Part shown: piece after piece, positions 27,801 to 38,322 of the stretch
Numbering within the stretch: the first letter of the stretch is position 1
Layout: every line of letters starts with the position of its first letter
Origin: Phoronis australis
Taxonomy: Eukaryota > Phoronida > Phoronidae
DNA length: 64,000 nt
Direction: 5' to 3'
Assembly (NCBI GenBank): GCA_002633005.1
Contig: NMRA01000074.1
Location: 835,097-899,096 of the forward strand
Translations under genes and position numbers: made by a program
The notes under the pieces: model-generated
The model's input: the letters and a program-made list of their open reading frames with translations, nothing else
What the model was told of the DNA's origin: nothing
Databases searched by the model: none

Positions 27801-30800
27801 TTTAGTTAACGATATCATCATCCGATTTTACAACCGCCGATTTCACATTTCACTTGGCAACGTGGGATTTTCAATTTTGGTGACCTCAGATTTCGTTTGG
27901 CGACCTGGCATTTTCGTCATGTCGCCAAATGCGATTTGGCATGAAGCTTAACATCAAGCACTGTCTAAGGTACAAGAGAAAATAAGAAAAAAAAAAGTTA
28001 TGGACCCGTTTGAGATTAAACAAATTTTTTGTTCCGAATGTTAGAGAGATTATGCCAACATTTTACAAGACACTGTTTTTAAGCTTGGGCCGTTGGACAT
28101 TTACGTTTGAAATATTTGCAAAAGTAGTGATACTAGACAACTAGAACATAGGCATCACATAGTTAACTTGAAGAAATCCTTGGACAACATCCCAGTGTTA
28201 TCGATAGTCTTGAGTGACCCACACTTACTTGGCATCATCACCATTCATAGGCTCGACATTTCTGAACAGAAAGCGGTTGACTGGAATGTCCGGGATTTCC
28301 TCAGGACGAACCGTGGAGAAAAATTCAGGTTCCTTGGGTTTGGTTTCGTCCTCAGCACTAGAGGTAAAAATATACATACTGTGAAATAAAGTCTTGATAT
28401 CATTCTTAATTATTAATACTAACCTTGGCAATACAAAAAATGAATCTGAATGAATTAGCCAACGATGGCGCAATATATGTCGAGTTCACATAGCGCGCTC
28501 GTCAATAAAGCACACAAGCACTACCCAATGCCCTCTGGTTAAAAACAAGAAAATGTAAGCTTTATCCCCAGCAACCATGCTTTGATTAATAAAATATGAT
28601 TAATATTTTTATTGACAATAAATACTGATTTTTTTTACTTAAATCAAGATTTTCTTCATTTACTGGCGATGCTTGTTGCCAGATCACACCAAGTTCAAAC
28701 TCACAATTTTTTAATCCAGAGGGGACCTTTGTCACCTTACAGTTTCAATAATTGCCATGAATTCCACATCCAATTGATTTCAATACATACAATTATACTA
28801 CTTTCAAAAAAGTTTACAGATATTTTCAAAATTTGTCCAATTCTACCTAAGAAACCTACCCTTGACTCTTTTTACTACCATTTTTCTTGTCCAGTCTTGC
28901 CTTTTTCTTAGAGGTCTTTTCTTTTTTCTTCCGTTTCCGTTTCTTGCGACCTTCCGACTCAGAATCAGAGCTACTACCGGATTCTGACTCCGATGACGAT
29001 TCACTCTCACTACTGGCGGACACTTGTTTGACTCTCTTTACTTTCTTAGCTGTGGTAAGAAGACGTCTTAATTACCTTAGTTACAAAACTCAGCACGGCA
29101 GCCTCAAGGTTCACAATAAAGTCTTGAGCGTTTTATACTTTTACCATAATACAGCCCACGTAAACATACTTTGCTTCACACCAGGAACACAAGATCTCCC
29201 CATTTTCAACATTGGTGGCACGCAAGCGGCTAATAAATTTCTTTTAAAGCAAAAAATGTCACCAAAACCAATTTGATCATCGACATCATGCACCTAAGGT
29301 ATCAACTAGAGCTGGATCGTGCTTCGCCAAACAGTAGTTTTTTAAGTAAACTGGGCAACATCATAATTTACCAAAGTTTTGACACACACAACCACAGCCA
29401 AATAATCCATTTCTTTTTTTATTAAAATCCATTTCAATACTGGCTATATCTTGACAAAATCTGGGATGGTATTAGCTCAAACCCACTTCGTCACAATCGC
29501 GACAACATACAGTGCAAGGCCTTTCAAAAATAAAAAAATGAGCAGCTAGGCAAAACAACGTCGAGTTAAACATCAACGACAACAATGATACTTTATTGCA
29601 ACAAAAAGTCGACTAAACTGCCAAATAATTCAGGCAAGAGGTAGGCCATAGTTCGGCTTCATCTGCGCGAGTTTTTTCGAAGAATGCCCAGTTTATTTTG
29701 AAAACTATCAGTAGATTTTAGGGACAAGCATTAGCAGAAAACGGAGCAATGCTGCAACCGCTTCTAAGTATATCACTGTCACAAAATGCTTTTCGTAATG
29801 AAAAAAGCATATTTTGTAATTAATATGCAAATAATACAATAACTAGACCAGCTCACACACTTTTGACCAGAATTCTGCCGAACAAGATTACATTTTCACT
29901 TCTGTGCACAATACTGCAATTACATCATGATAATGAAACAATGAATAACCTAGGAATTAACTCCTCTTGGCATTCTTACCCTTGGCTTTGATCTGAGGAA
30001 CCAGTTCCCCACAGTTAGTAACAAGCACCTCATTGACGGGGCAGCTTTTGTTGTCCGTAGTCTGATTTTCTATCTCCGTCACCACATCAAATCCTTGTAA
30101 CACGTGACCAAATACGCAGTGTTTCCTAAAAACATACACCATAATAATAATAACAATAAATTAATATTAAAACTAACAAGATATGCAGGAATAAAGCCAA
30201 CATTCGCAGAGAGCACTTGTTAAATTAAATCTTAGAACAGTGCATGTGTCTCAGGTCAAGCAGTTGCAGTCTAAACTAAGCAGACTTTGGCGGAGCTCTC
30301 TTGCAAACTTTCTAAACGTTGACAAACTTCATGCCAAACTTATTTAGCAACAAAGAGGCACTTTAGTTTCAATGAACCAGCGCAATAGCTTAAACAGAAT
30401 TGCCTAATTGGGCATAGCAGCTAGTAGTCAGTGAAGACAAAACGTTACATTAAGTCCTACTAATAAGGATTTAGGTGACACATAAGCGGGACAAATTTAA
30501 CACTGAAATAATACAAGTGTCTGTGAGTAACTGCTCTTCCTTGTAAACCTTTCTGAGAAAGTGTGCACATGTATTAAGTAGTAAAAGTTAGTTAATGTAA
30601 GCAGTTACACTAGCAACTGCACAGATGTGTATTGTGTCTTCCAACTTATACACTCACTACTGCTTGGAAGTTATTAGTCTTAAAGGGGAAAGCAACCAGA
30701 TTTCAAGTTGCTTTTATTAAACTACGAACACCACACCAATACATCATAGACTGATAGTACATGGACCGCCAACTACGTATTAGTATATTTTCAATGGACA

Positions 30801-33800
30801 AAATCTATGTTCTTACGTATAAGCTGTGACCTCATTATTCACTAGCAACACCTGTCAAACTACAGGGCTTGGAATGACCAATGACAAAAAACGCGAAAAC
30901 TTTTACGGCCCAAAACATGCGCGCTACCCAGCCTTAAAATAGTGATGTGAACCTTTCGCCGACAAAAATCAGGACTAAAAAAAAAGAAACATAACCACCA
31001 TCAGTAGCATGCGTCTGCGTCTTTATCTCGTCCGTCCACTCCCCCACTCCCACCCCCACACATTTTTGGCTAAAGAGCCGTAGTATTTGTCACCGCGGTT
31101 TACAATCACACGAGACGCCATTGAAAATCCCACCACGCTATCCCAGATGCCCCGGCAATGTTGACAATTTACGTTCCTCCGAAACATAAAGAGCAACTTC
31201 CGCTTTTCAAGGTGAACGTCGTCGGCAACGCCGCGGTTAGAAAGGAATTTGCCGCGGAAATTTTATATCAAATCCGATTTTTTTTACGCGGAAACATAAT
31301 AAAATGCGTGGACAGGACATTTGAAAAAAGCGGAAATCCGCGTTTCCACGTAAAATTCCAAGCCTTGAAACTAGCAAGTTTTACTTCCGGCTAGTACATC
31401 GTCTGCTAATCTTGGTTGGCTGCTGTGTGGTTGGGTGCCAAAAGTACTCTGTCTCACAATACCAATACTTCGTTTACTGGAAGACTTTGAACAGCGTTTC
31501 AATACCGAAATTATTTTTTTTTCATTGTACTGGAAGTAAAATAGGTGCAAGAATTTCCCGTCACAATACACTAACCGGAACCTGTAATTTAGGAGGGTGG
31601 TGCCTCCTCTAGGATTTACGCAGGAAAATGTCGGAGTTGCGAATCTGTTGTTTATAATCTATGAATACAGTTTTTAAAAGTCTTCGTCTAGCAAATTCTG
31701 ACAGTAAACAAAAGACTACCATCAGACGAGATGACATCATCTTGAAGGTTTGACGTCACCAACAAAGCAGTCAGAGGCCCAGAAGTAAACATGTTTGTGT
31801 GAAATTAGCTAACAGATTGTGTTATAATATTGTGTCTATTAGATATGTACATGAAAAAAGCACTCAGTCTGAAATGGAGCACTTTGCCCCAAATCACAAT
31901 TCAGTGCCAGTTAAAAAAAAAATAGTCCACTAAATGTAAATTGCAAAATGGGTGAATATATCATTTTTTCGCAAGGCTTGAAGTGGATTCCAACAAAGCT
32001 CATCAACAATATCAGACACAGGCACTTACCCATCCAGATGAGGTGCTGGCTTGGTTGTTCTGCAAAATAATGACAAAAAATAATGAATGCTCCCAGTGAG
32101 CAAGTTTAACAATGCCAAGATCATTTTGCCTTTGACTGTCATGAAATTGTTTACCTAGTTAAATTTTGTTGAGTTTCACTACAACATTCAGATGTTTAAG
32201 GTTATGTAAGACTTAATTATCACAATCGTAAAGCTATTATGATTGTGAAACGAACTAAGGGGGTTCAGGGACTATGCACCAGACACACTATTATCGCTGG
32301 TACTGTTTCTGTCCTCAAAAGGGGCGGAAAATGAAATCGAATGTCTTAATTGTTCTGGCTGCTCGTATCTTAAAGCGGTCGGAGTTAAGTACAATAAAGA
32401 GTAATCGAGTGGAAATACTTAAGGATTTCTGACCTTCCAAAGTTGCCTGTCTGCCAACTCTTGATGGTCCATCACGACAATATAATGTCATGGCTGTGTA
32501 TTTAGTCAAATATCTACACAAGAGCAACATGTAGTGTTGAAATTCGCCAACGAATGTACTGCAAACAGTGTGCGTCAACAGGTGTTTACTTGTATCATAA
32601 AAATGGCAATTAGATGGCACATCGGCAATAGGGGGCACAGCGGTAGTCTGTTCCATCCAAATGCCATCGTTGTCCGTTGTCAACTTCACAAAAATACACT
32701 TGCCAAAATTAAAAAAGATCAAGCCGAGGATATGAGAGACACAATAGATGAAAAACGGTGCCACTAGGAGGTGCCACGGTAGTCAAAGTGGTCCGAAAAT
32801 TATATGCAGCCATACTTTTCACAGTAGAAACATAACGCCAATCCTCATCCTTACAGTGGTTTGGTTGAATGAGGAGCAGATGCCAACAACAGACTAGAAA
32901 ACAGTAAAAATGGCCATTACATGGCGCAAAATACACCAAATCCATCCGAAAAAGGCAAAATCAATTGAGGACCATCCCTTAAAAAAAATCGGTAGTTGGA
33001 TCCCTCCAAAATTTGCCATCTTCATAGGAACACATTTGCCAAATCTCATCAAGATCTTGCGAGGGATTTAGGAGACATACCTGCAGACGCTGGATGCCCA
33101 GACAGAGATGACGGCAATGTGAACCCACATATAAATATGTAGGTGCATAAAAAGTAGAATGCCTGTAGAGTTTGACTTTTAACTTTAGACCAATCTGTAA
33201 TTATTTGGGTCACACGATCGGGTCTTTTTAGTAAACTTCAGCAAATAAAGTAACTATTTGTTTTACATTTTGTAGCAAACAGTGGCAATAAAAACATCAT
33301 TTGATGGCTGAATTTCATAAGATATAAATGTTCAAGATAAAATTGCAAAAACACTGTTGACAGTATTCTACTTGCAAGAAAAATCAAAAAAGTATTATTT
33401 GTCATACCCCTGATGCAAAAATGGAACATTTTAAATACAGTTCATTTTATAGAGTGTATAAAACATTGAATCTGAAAATTTCATACAAATCTGATCAGCC
33501 ATTTCTGAGATATGACATTTGGAAACTAGCCAAATTTCAACATTTTTCTAGGGTCTTAAATAGCCTAAACTCAGCATTAGGGCTATTTCATTATTAATAA
33601 AGTACAGAGAAATCAATGAGGGAGGTTGTTTTCACATTCTGGCCAGTTTACATACATGAAAAACTGCGACCCGTTGGTGTCCTTGCCACGGTTCGCCATG
33701 GAGAGTAAGAACTTCCTGTCATGTTTGATGTTAAAATTCTCATCTGCAACAGAGCAAAGGACATACAAACAAATGGAGCAGTATCAAAACAAGGAGTATG

Positions 33801-35761
33801 TTAAATAACACGATACTTACAAGAAACATTTCTCAAGAAATCCAAGCTGGCGCAACGGAAAAAGCCGGATTGCTGAGACACGTCAATCACATATTGTTCA
33901 CTCAATAAATTCATTGGACTAGGGTTTTGTCAAATTGCAGACCGAATACCACCGAAACTGCTTTCAAGTATTCCGCAAAAGAGATTTGGATATTTTTTCA
34001 GAAAAGCTACAAATTTTACTAGAGAGACACGATGCAGATTTGTCAGAAATCTTTCAAAATTTAATGGAGAGACACGATGCTTAAAGCAGGCTATTACAGT
34101 AATTTTCCAATTGTTTCGCACAAAAATAATTGCTAAATTGTCTTTTTCCCATTATTCAAAGGCTGGTTACTTTATGGCAAATACTGGAAAATTTCCCAAA
34201 ACTTGTTTCACCACATCTAGACAAAACATGCTAGCAATAGGCTAAAATTAATTAAACAACTAAATACAGGTACATTCTAGAGCTATCATTCACAATTATA
34301 ATGCTCAGAGCCCAGATCAGCATAATTATGAAAGTACAACTGAAACAAGCTGACAATGTGTGACATCATCAGCCTTAGACTGAGCATTACGTGGGTCACA
34401 ATTTTCCCCTAAAACCGAGCAATCTATTACTACCCTTTAACGGCGGTCGCGAGTTTTGAAATGTCTTTCAGTGCTTTCCCTTAATGACGCAGATGGCAAT
34501 GGAACGAAAATACTCAGCACTGGTGCCGCATGTGAAAGTACCTTTGAAAAACTCTAAGTTACCCCTGATGATCCGATCTGGGCAAGGCTGAGAGACATTT
34601 CACAAAATAATGTGTAAATAACACTACAAAAGAACACTGCCTTGAAGACAGCATCGTAAACCCCACGCAGCACTAAGTAAGTCAAGCCAAAATTACGGTC
34701 AACTTTAATGTCAAACCAATCAATGGACTCAATTTGGTCTATAATTTTACTGTCCACAATTGGATGCCTAACCTGTCATATGAAAAAGAAAAAGAAATAA
34801 CACAAAGGTTTCCACCTGAAATACGAGTGCAAACAATCATGCTTATGAAAAATGGCACTGTAGGGAACTTAAAGACACTGGCAAGATCTTTTCCCGTAAA
34901 ACAATTTTAACCGGAAAAAGCAAAAATAACTCAGCCTATTGTGTTCATTTACTGAACTTACTCAGCACTTGATTAACGCACCTTGGAATGTTCCACCATA
35001 GATAGATTCACCTCCGGTCCCATTCCCATTGACAAAGTCACCAGACTGTACCATGAAATTCTTGACGACGCGGTGAAACGGCACCCCTTGGTAGTGCAGT
35101 GGTTTTCCCGTTGTTTTACCGTCCCCCTTTTCACCTGTGTGTTGGGAAAAATCAAAACAAAACAGTTTGACAACAATTTAGTCTTACTGTGTCAAAGAAC
35201 TCAAGTCAGACTGATTAGGTTTGAATAGATAACTTGGAAAATTAAATGTAGACAGAACTCTTGTGGCTGGCAATTAGTACACGAATGTGTACGTTAAAAA
35301 GTCACTCTTGAAACTGAAATATGACAAGTATATGAAGCAGTTAATTAAAAAATGAACCATTTTGTGCACTCTGACAAAAGACCCCATCAGCTGTGCTAAC
35401 TATTAAATTCTACTTGGAGCATGCAACTGGTGCAGTTTTACCACAATATTGTTTCACTGGTAACCCGTATACTGTGGTCAGCTGATTTCAAAACTGAAGC
35501 CAGCTGCTTAATAAAAGTGCCATTGACCCTTCAATTCCAAAGCTGACACAAATGGTGACACTTCATCAGACGCTGCTTGTAATATCACTTTCTTGATCGC
35601 AGCTCGGGAACAGGCAGCCTACCTGTACATAAAGCTCGAAAGTTCTCGCACGTGATTGGGCAGGTGTCCGAGAACAGTTCCATAACGATTCTCCCTACCG
35701 CCTGACCACTGATGGATATGTCGAAGAAACATCGAGGACGATACTTGCCAACCAATGCCAT
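18757..35761 (-). CDS. PPIG: SR-rich peptidyl-prolyl isomerase (PPIG/NKTR-type SR-cyclophilin), complete
   Basis: Fourteen coding exons, all joining in frame, give 3,273 nt, about 1,090 residues plus TGA. Residues about 8-175 are a cyclophilin domain: [47 protein letters not shown] (catalytic Arg, Phe, Met, Gln) and [17 protein letters not shown]. The position of cyclophilin A Trp121 is His, as in human PPIG. Then come a Ser/Glu and Lys-rich stretch, [29 protein letters not shown] and [10 protein letters not shown], all hallmarks shared with PPIG/NKTR. A very long SPRR-repeat RS domain and an [14 protein letters not shown] terminus follow. Family members isomerise X-Pro bonds and sit in nuclear speckles, binding splicing factors or the RNA polymerase II tail. 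Exon 7 occurs twice (27138-27266 and 28229-28357), probably an assembly artefact. It could be the ancestor-type orthologue of both PPIG and NKTR. Confidence 0.92.
20785..22107 (-). CDS. PPIG: SR-cyclophilin exon 13 (RS domain)
   Basis: A 1,323-nt exon with a TTTCCAG acceptor and a GTTAGT donor. It encodes about 441 residues of Arg/Ser-rich sequence, with dense SPRR, RRQSPRR and RSRSPRR repeats. SR-protein kinases usually phosphorylate such tails. The open frame runs past both splice sites, so the exon is shorter than the frame. Confidence 0.9.
21350..21720 (-). repeat. Coding minisatellite within the RS domain
   Basis: Diverged tandem units encode variants of [12 protein letters not shown]. 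On the plus strand the phrase CTGGGAGATTGACGTCT recurs about every 55-65 bases. The frame is preserved through all units. Confidence 0.7.
22887..23321 (-). CDS. PPIG: SR-cyclophilin exon 12
   Basis: A 435-nt exon (ATTTCAG acceptor, GTAAGA donor). It begins [19 protein letters not shown] and becomes basic and Ser/Arg/Pro-rich, with a polyserine block near its end and RQRER at its 3' end. Confidence 0.88.
24043..24177 (-). CDS. PPIG: SR-cyclophilin exon 11
   Basis: A 135-nt exon (GTTGCAG acceptor, GTCACT donor) encoding a Lys-rich stretch, [17 protein letters not shown], followed by an acidic Ser-rich one, [16 protein letters not shown]. Confidence 0.82.
24585..24623 (-). CDS. PPIG: SR-cyclophilin exon 10 (39-nt exon)
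   Basis: A 39-nt exon with a TTGTAG acceptor and a GTAAGT donor encoding [13 protein letters not shown]. Its length is a multiple of three, so skipping it would keep the frame. Confidence 0.78.
25070..25335 (-). CDS. PPIG: SR-cyclophilin exon 9 (TPPHWR motif)
   Basis: A 266-nt exon (AATTCAG acceptor, GTTAGT donor). It encodes [17 protein letters not shown], then [11 protein letters not shown], both conserved signatures of PPIG/NKTR proteins, and ends in EQEADSDER. Confidence 0.9.
26004..26112 (-). CDS. PPIG: SR-cyclophilin exon 8
   Basis: A 109-nt exon (TTTCAG acceptor, GTATGT donor) encoding [19 protein letters not shown] and IKGRGAM. The [10 protein letters not shown] string is a signature of PPIG-type proteins. 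Confidence 0.9.
26393..27278. repeat. Tandem near-identical block, copy 1 (includes exon 7 copy)
   Basis: Matches 27280-28369 almost base for base, apart from small indels and a 226-bp insertion found only in copy 2. It ends at a single N (27279). Such a boundary suggests two alleles placed in series by the assembler, not a true tandem duplication. Confidence 0.85.
27138..27266 (-). CDS. PPIG: SR-cyclophilin exon 7, extra copy
   Basis: This 129-nt copy is the same as the exon at 28229-28357, encoding [13 protein letters not shown] and flanking residues. It keeps both splice sites and is phase-symmetric, so including both copies would add 43 residues in frame. It ends 13 bases from the single N, so it is most likely the second haplotype of one exon. 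Confidence 0.6.
27279..27279. other. Single N contig join
   Basis: One ambiguous base exactly at the boundary between the two copies of the 0.9-1.1 kb block. Confidence 0.9.
27621..27846. mobile_element. Insertion present in only one block copy, with 8-bp terminal inverted repeats
   Basis: This segment starts GTGAAATC and ends GATTTCAC, an exact inverted pair. It is absent from the equivalent place in copy 1, near 26,735. It has no open frame and may be a small non-autonomous transposon, polymorphic between haplotypes. Confidence 0.5.
28229..28357 (-). CDS. PPIG: SR-cyclophilin exon 7
   Basis: A 129-nt exon (CCTCTAG acceptor, GTAAGT donor) encoding [20 protein letters not shown] and MNGDDAK. 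The PEEIP.IP.NRFL string is a conserved PPIG/NKTR feature. Confidence 0.9.
28860..29049 (-). CDS. PPIG: SR-cyclophilin exon 6
   Basis: A 190-nt exon (TTACCACAG acceptor, GTAGGT donor). It encodes [20 protein letters not shown], more Ser/Glu, then a Lys/Arg-rich stretch likely to act as nuclear targeting sequence. Confidence 0.88.
29980..30125 (-). CDS. PPIG: SR-cyclophilin exon 5 (end of isomerase domain)
   Basis: A 146-nt exon (GTTTTTAG acceptor, GTAAGA donor) encoding [31 protein letters not shown] and [16 protein letters not shown]. This is the last part of the cyclophilin fold, with CGELVP as in PPIG. Confidence 0.92.
30126..32029. other. SR-cyclophilin intron 4, no further gene seen
   Basis: The plus-strand open frame at 31158-31394 lies in a stretch rich in GCGGAAA and CCGCGG phrases and looks like repeat-derived noncoding sequence. 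No RNA gene was seen. Confidence 0.4.
32030..32059 (-). CDS. PPIG: SR-cyclophilin exon 4 (30-nt exon)
   Basis: A 30-nt exon with a TTTTGCAG acceptor and a GTAAGT donor encoding [10 protein letters not shown]. It joins both neighbours in frame and restores the conserved cyclophilin string. Confidence 0.9.
32590..33157 (-). repeat. TAGTGG-family element, reverse copy in SR-cyclophilin intron 3
   Basis: Minus-strand copy with the head palindrome (about 33,124-33,141), an incomplete head, and A/B-type monomers. The reverse hallmark GCCACTAGGAGGTGCC is at about 32,759-32,774. It is in the same orientation as the host gene. Confidence 0.75.
33230..33590 (-). repeat. Dispersed repeat with TATCTCAGAAAT core, copy 2
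   Basis: Reverse-complement match to 12110-12430 over the GACCCTAGAAAAATGT to CTGATC region, inside SR-cyclophilin intron 3. Confidence 0.55.
33656..33743 (-). CDS. PPIG: SR-cyclophilin exon 3
   Basis: An 88-nt exon (GTTGCAG acceptor, GTATGT donor) encoding [20 protein letters not shown] and KDTNGSQFF, a core part of the cyclophilin active site region. Confidence 0.92.
34982..35134 (-). CDS. PPIG: SR-cyclophilin exon 2 (catalytic Arg)
   Basis: A 153-nt exon (CACACAG acceptor, GTGCGT donor) encoding [33 protein letters not shown] and [11 protein letters not shown]. It holds the catalytic Arg (FHR) and the F-M-x-Q loop. Confidence 0.93.
35623..35761 (-). CDS. PPIG: SR-cyclophilin exon 1 (start)
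   Basis: Starts at the ATG complementary to 35759-35761: [20 protein letters not shown] and on to [10 protein letters not shown], with a GTAGGC donor. The RPRCFFDI start matches the family closely, which supports this start codon. Confidence 0.92.
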
Positions 35762-37130
35762 ACTTATGCTAGAACGGCAAAAGACAGAACAAATTACATA
35801 GTGATGATGTCACACTCATCATACATTGCCTTGATTAGTTTGCAAAATGTGAATGAACTTCATGTTTCAGTTTGAAAGACAAAAAGTGTATAAAGAGGAT
35901 TTGTTAGCCGAATCGGAAAAAAGGTGAACCATAACCTGTTTTAAGTTCTGTTTACTAGCATTCGGGGTTTGGAATGATCAAGGACAAAAAAGAGGAAAAA
36001 TTTTCAGGTGATGTATCATTCCTCAATAGACCTGCGTGATAGACATAAACGTTTTTGCATGAATGAAGTCAAAATAATGATAAAAAGAGACAAAAAAGGA
36101 AACTGGAAAAAGGAAATTGAAACCACAAAAGAGGAAGTCACAAACAAAACATCTTAAAAGCTACCTTTCTCCAGAGATTTGAGTTTCCAGGAGTGGAGAA
36201 CACTTATCACAACTAGGTACAGTAATCAACATAAACTGGACAATGTCAAAATTTGACTAAGTTTAGAAGTAGAAAATCGCGATTAAATATCCATTACTTT
36301 TCAAGTTAAGAAATGCCATAGACAGTAATTGATCTGCACTACCACTAATCTCTCTAGAGACAAATGACTCAGATGTGCCACCTCTTCCCGGAAATGGGAG
36401 CTTGATTCAACATCGTTAAACGTACTTGCAAAACTAGAATTTACTCTACAAAGAAAACTACAGTTATTCTCAAACGTCGAAATAAGGCTAATAAGCTCCT
36501 GTGCTCATGCCTTCAGCTTGGCTGAGAGCTGGATGACCTCCCCCATAGCCCTCTGTGCATTTCTGTTTGACCAGAAACACATTTTCATTGAATGTAATGG
36601 CGCCCAGCCTTCAATTTGGATGACAAAATGAAGGACTATTCATTTAATTTGAAGACTCTAACTGTCCCAGAGCCAAAGGTTCCATCTACACTCAAAAAGT
36701 ACACATTGACATATCAGGAAAATGTAGTATCAAGTATGTAAATGAATGTATTCAAATTGCAAATAATTACCAAGTTTTCTGACTGATATGGTTACACATA
36801 GTGTAGCTAATTATCGGACGGACCCTAAATATCGGACACTACATAAAATCTTACTTGAACCATAATCTGAGAAACAAATGACCAATATTTGTTGCACTGT
36901 AATGCATTCAATGTTCGGCACTGTCTCGTTTTTTTATAGCATTGCCTTGTTTTGATTTCACAGAGAGTGTGCCATTTAGACCCACAAGTCGGCCAAAAAT
37001 GGACGATCGCAAAAATCGGTTTTAAAAGTTGGTAAACAAAATCTTTTTCCACAATGAAAACATGTCAATGAACTGAAATTACGCCACTGCTTCATTTTTT
37101 ATTTGTCATTTCAAGTCTCACCCCTGCCGC

Positions 37131-37220
37131 GCACGTGCATGTCATATCAAGAAGGTAACTGAAGTGAGGTTGCACGTGCTTGTCATATCAAGAAGGTAAC
37201 TGAAGTGAGGTTGCACGTGC
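37131..37220. repeat. 41-bp tandem repeat with three GCACGTGC palindromes
   Basis: GCACGTGC occurs at 37131-37138, 37172-37179 and 37213-37220, exactly 41 bases apart. The two intervening units share GTCATATCAAGAAGGTAACT and GAAGTGAGGTT. CACGTG is the core site of many bHLH factors, so this could be a regulatory array. Confidence 0.75.
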
Positions 37221-37574
37221 TTTAGTCGTCTACACTGATTCATCAAAACAACTTGGTGCTGTCATCATATTACATAAATTATAGATAATTTTGTTGGGAA
37301 CGGAGCTGTGTTTGAGCAGCCAACCTATCAAAAGACTTTAAGCTGCAATTTGGCGACAAGGTGCCAGCAGCCATTACTTGGTTAGTCAGTTTTCCGCAGT
37401 GAGGAGTATGCGGAAACACCATGTCCGATATTAAGGTTCTCCGAAGAATTGCTAGTTGTGTTTTTTAATGATCAGTCAGAGCATATGTGACTTTCAGTGA
37501 CAAGATATGTTAACAAAACAATTCCGTAAGTTAAGTCTTTGTTTCAGTAGATCTTCATCTGAGGACTCGACTAA

Positions 37575-38097
37575 GAAGCTCCTATAAGCGCTTCATAAGC
37601 CAGAACATTTTCGGCAAATCATGCCTTGCACTGACTAAAACATCAATGCTACGTTGTTATAAATACCTTTTGCCCATCGAGGGACACCTTAGGAGGCCGT
37701 CGATGTATTTAACCCCATCCAAGTCGAACAAATACTCCTGCTATCAAACTTTTTCTTCAAACAGTCCTTGTTCAGTCTCCAAAATTGACAACTAATCACC
37801 ATTTTTAACACTGTGCATGCCAGGGGATACGAAGTCATACCACCAGATGCGCGCAGTGTTAAAAATGGTGAGTTACCGATTTTGGGAACTGAACGAAGGA
37901 CTGGTCGAAGAAAAAGTTTGAGAACGGGAGCATTTGTTAGAGTTGGAAGGAATTAAATACATCAACGGCCTCTAAGGTGTCCCCTTGTGAGTAAAAGGTA
38001 TTTATAACTATGTGACTTTGATGTTTTGTTTTAGTCAGTGCAAGGCACAATTCGCCAAAAAGCTTCCGGCGTATGAGGCGCCTAGTATAGGAGCTCC
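37575..38097. mobile_element. Fold-back (long inverted-repeat) element, copy 1
   Basis: The two halves are reverse complements over about 240 bases each. Left phrases GCCTTGCACTGACTAAAACA, TTATAAATACCTTTT and GGACACCTTAG.AGGCCGT are mirrored by AAGGTATTTATAAC and TTTTAGTCAGTGCAAGGC on the right. It has no open frame of its own; the frame at 38012-38203 lies in the right arm and beyond. A second copy is at 39568-40057. Confidence 0.75.
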
Positions 38098-38316
38098 AAC
38101 GTCCTACGCGCCAGTAAGACGGTGGTCAGTGTCTAGTCCAGTACTCGCTTGCAGACTAGTGCAGTGCAGCAGTGGAACTTGCCTACCGCTAATGTCTCAC
38201 TAAAAAGCAAGACTGCGAGATTATGTGACAAACTGAGATACTGCCGTGTATTTTAAACGAGAACGCGCGTATGTCCCAGCGTTACTGAACGCACGCTTGG
38301 TTTCAAATCGGCCCAG

Positions 38317-38322
38317 TATAAA
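38317..38322 (+). promoter_or_regulatory. Candidate TATA box of the caspase gene
   Basis: TATAAA in the context CCCAGTATAAAGCGC, about 170 nt upstream of the proposed start codon. It is listed because it lies between the fold-back element and exon 1. It could be chance. Confidence 0.2.

Larger units (their letters stand above)
27280..28369. repeat. Tandem near-identical block, copy 2
   Basis: Second copy of 26393-27278, about 204 bp longer overall. It carries the insertion at 27621-27846, and a run near 27,985 is about 16 bases shorter. Confidence 0.85.

Noticed and set aside
31158-31394. Plus-strand frame in SR-cyclophilin intron 4
   Set aside because: It sits in repeated GCGGAAA/CCGCGG phrases with no domain; probably noncoding.
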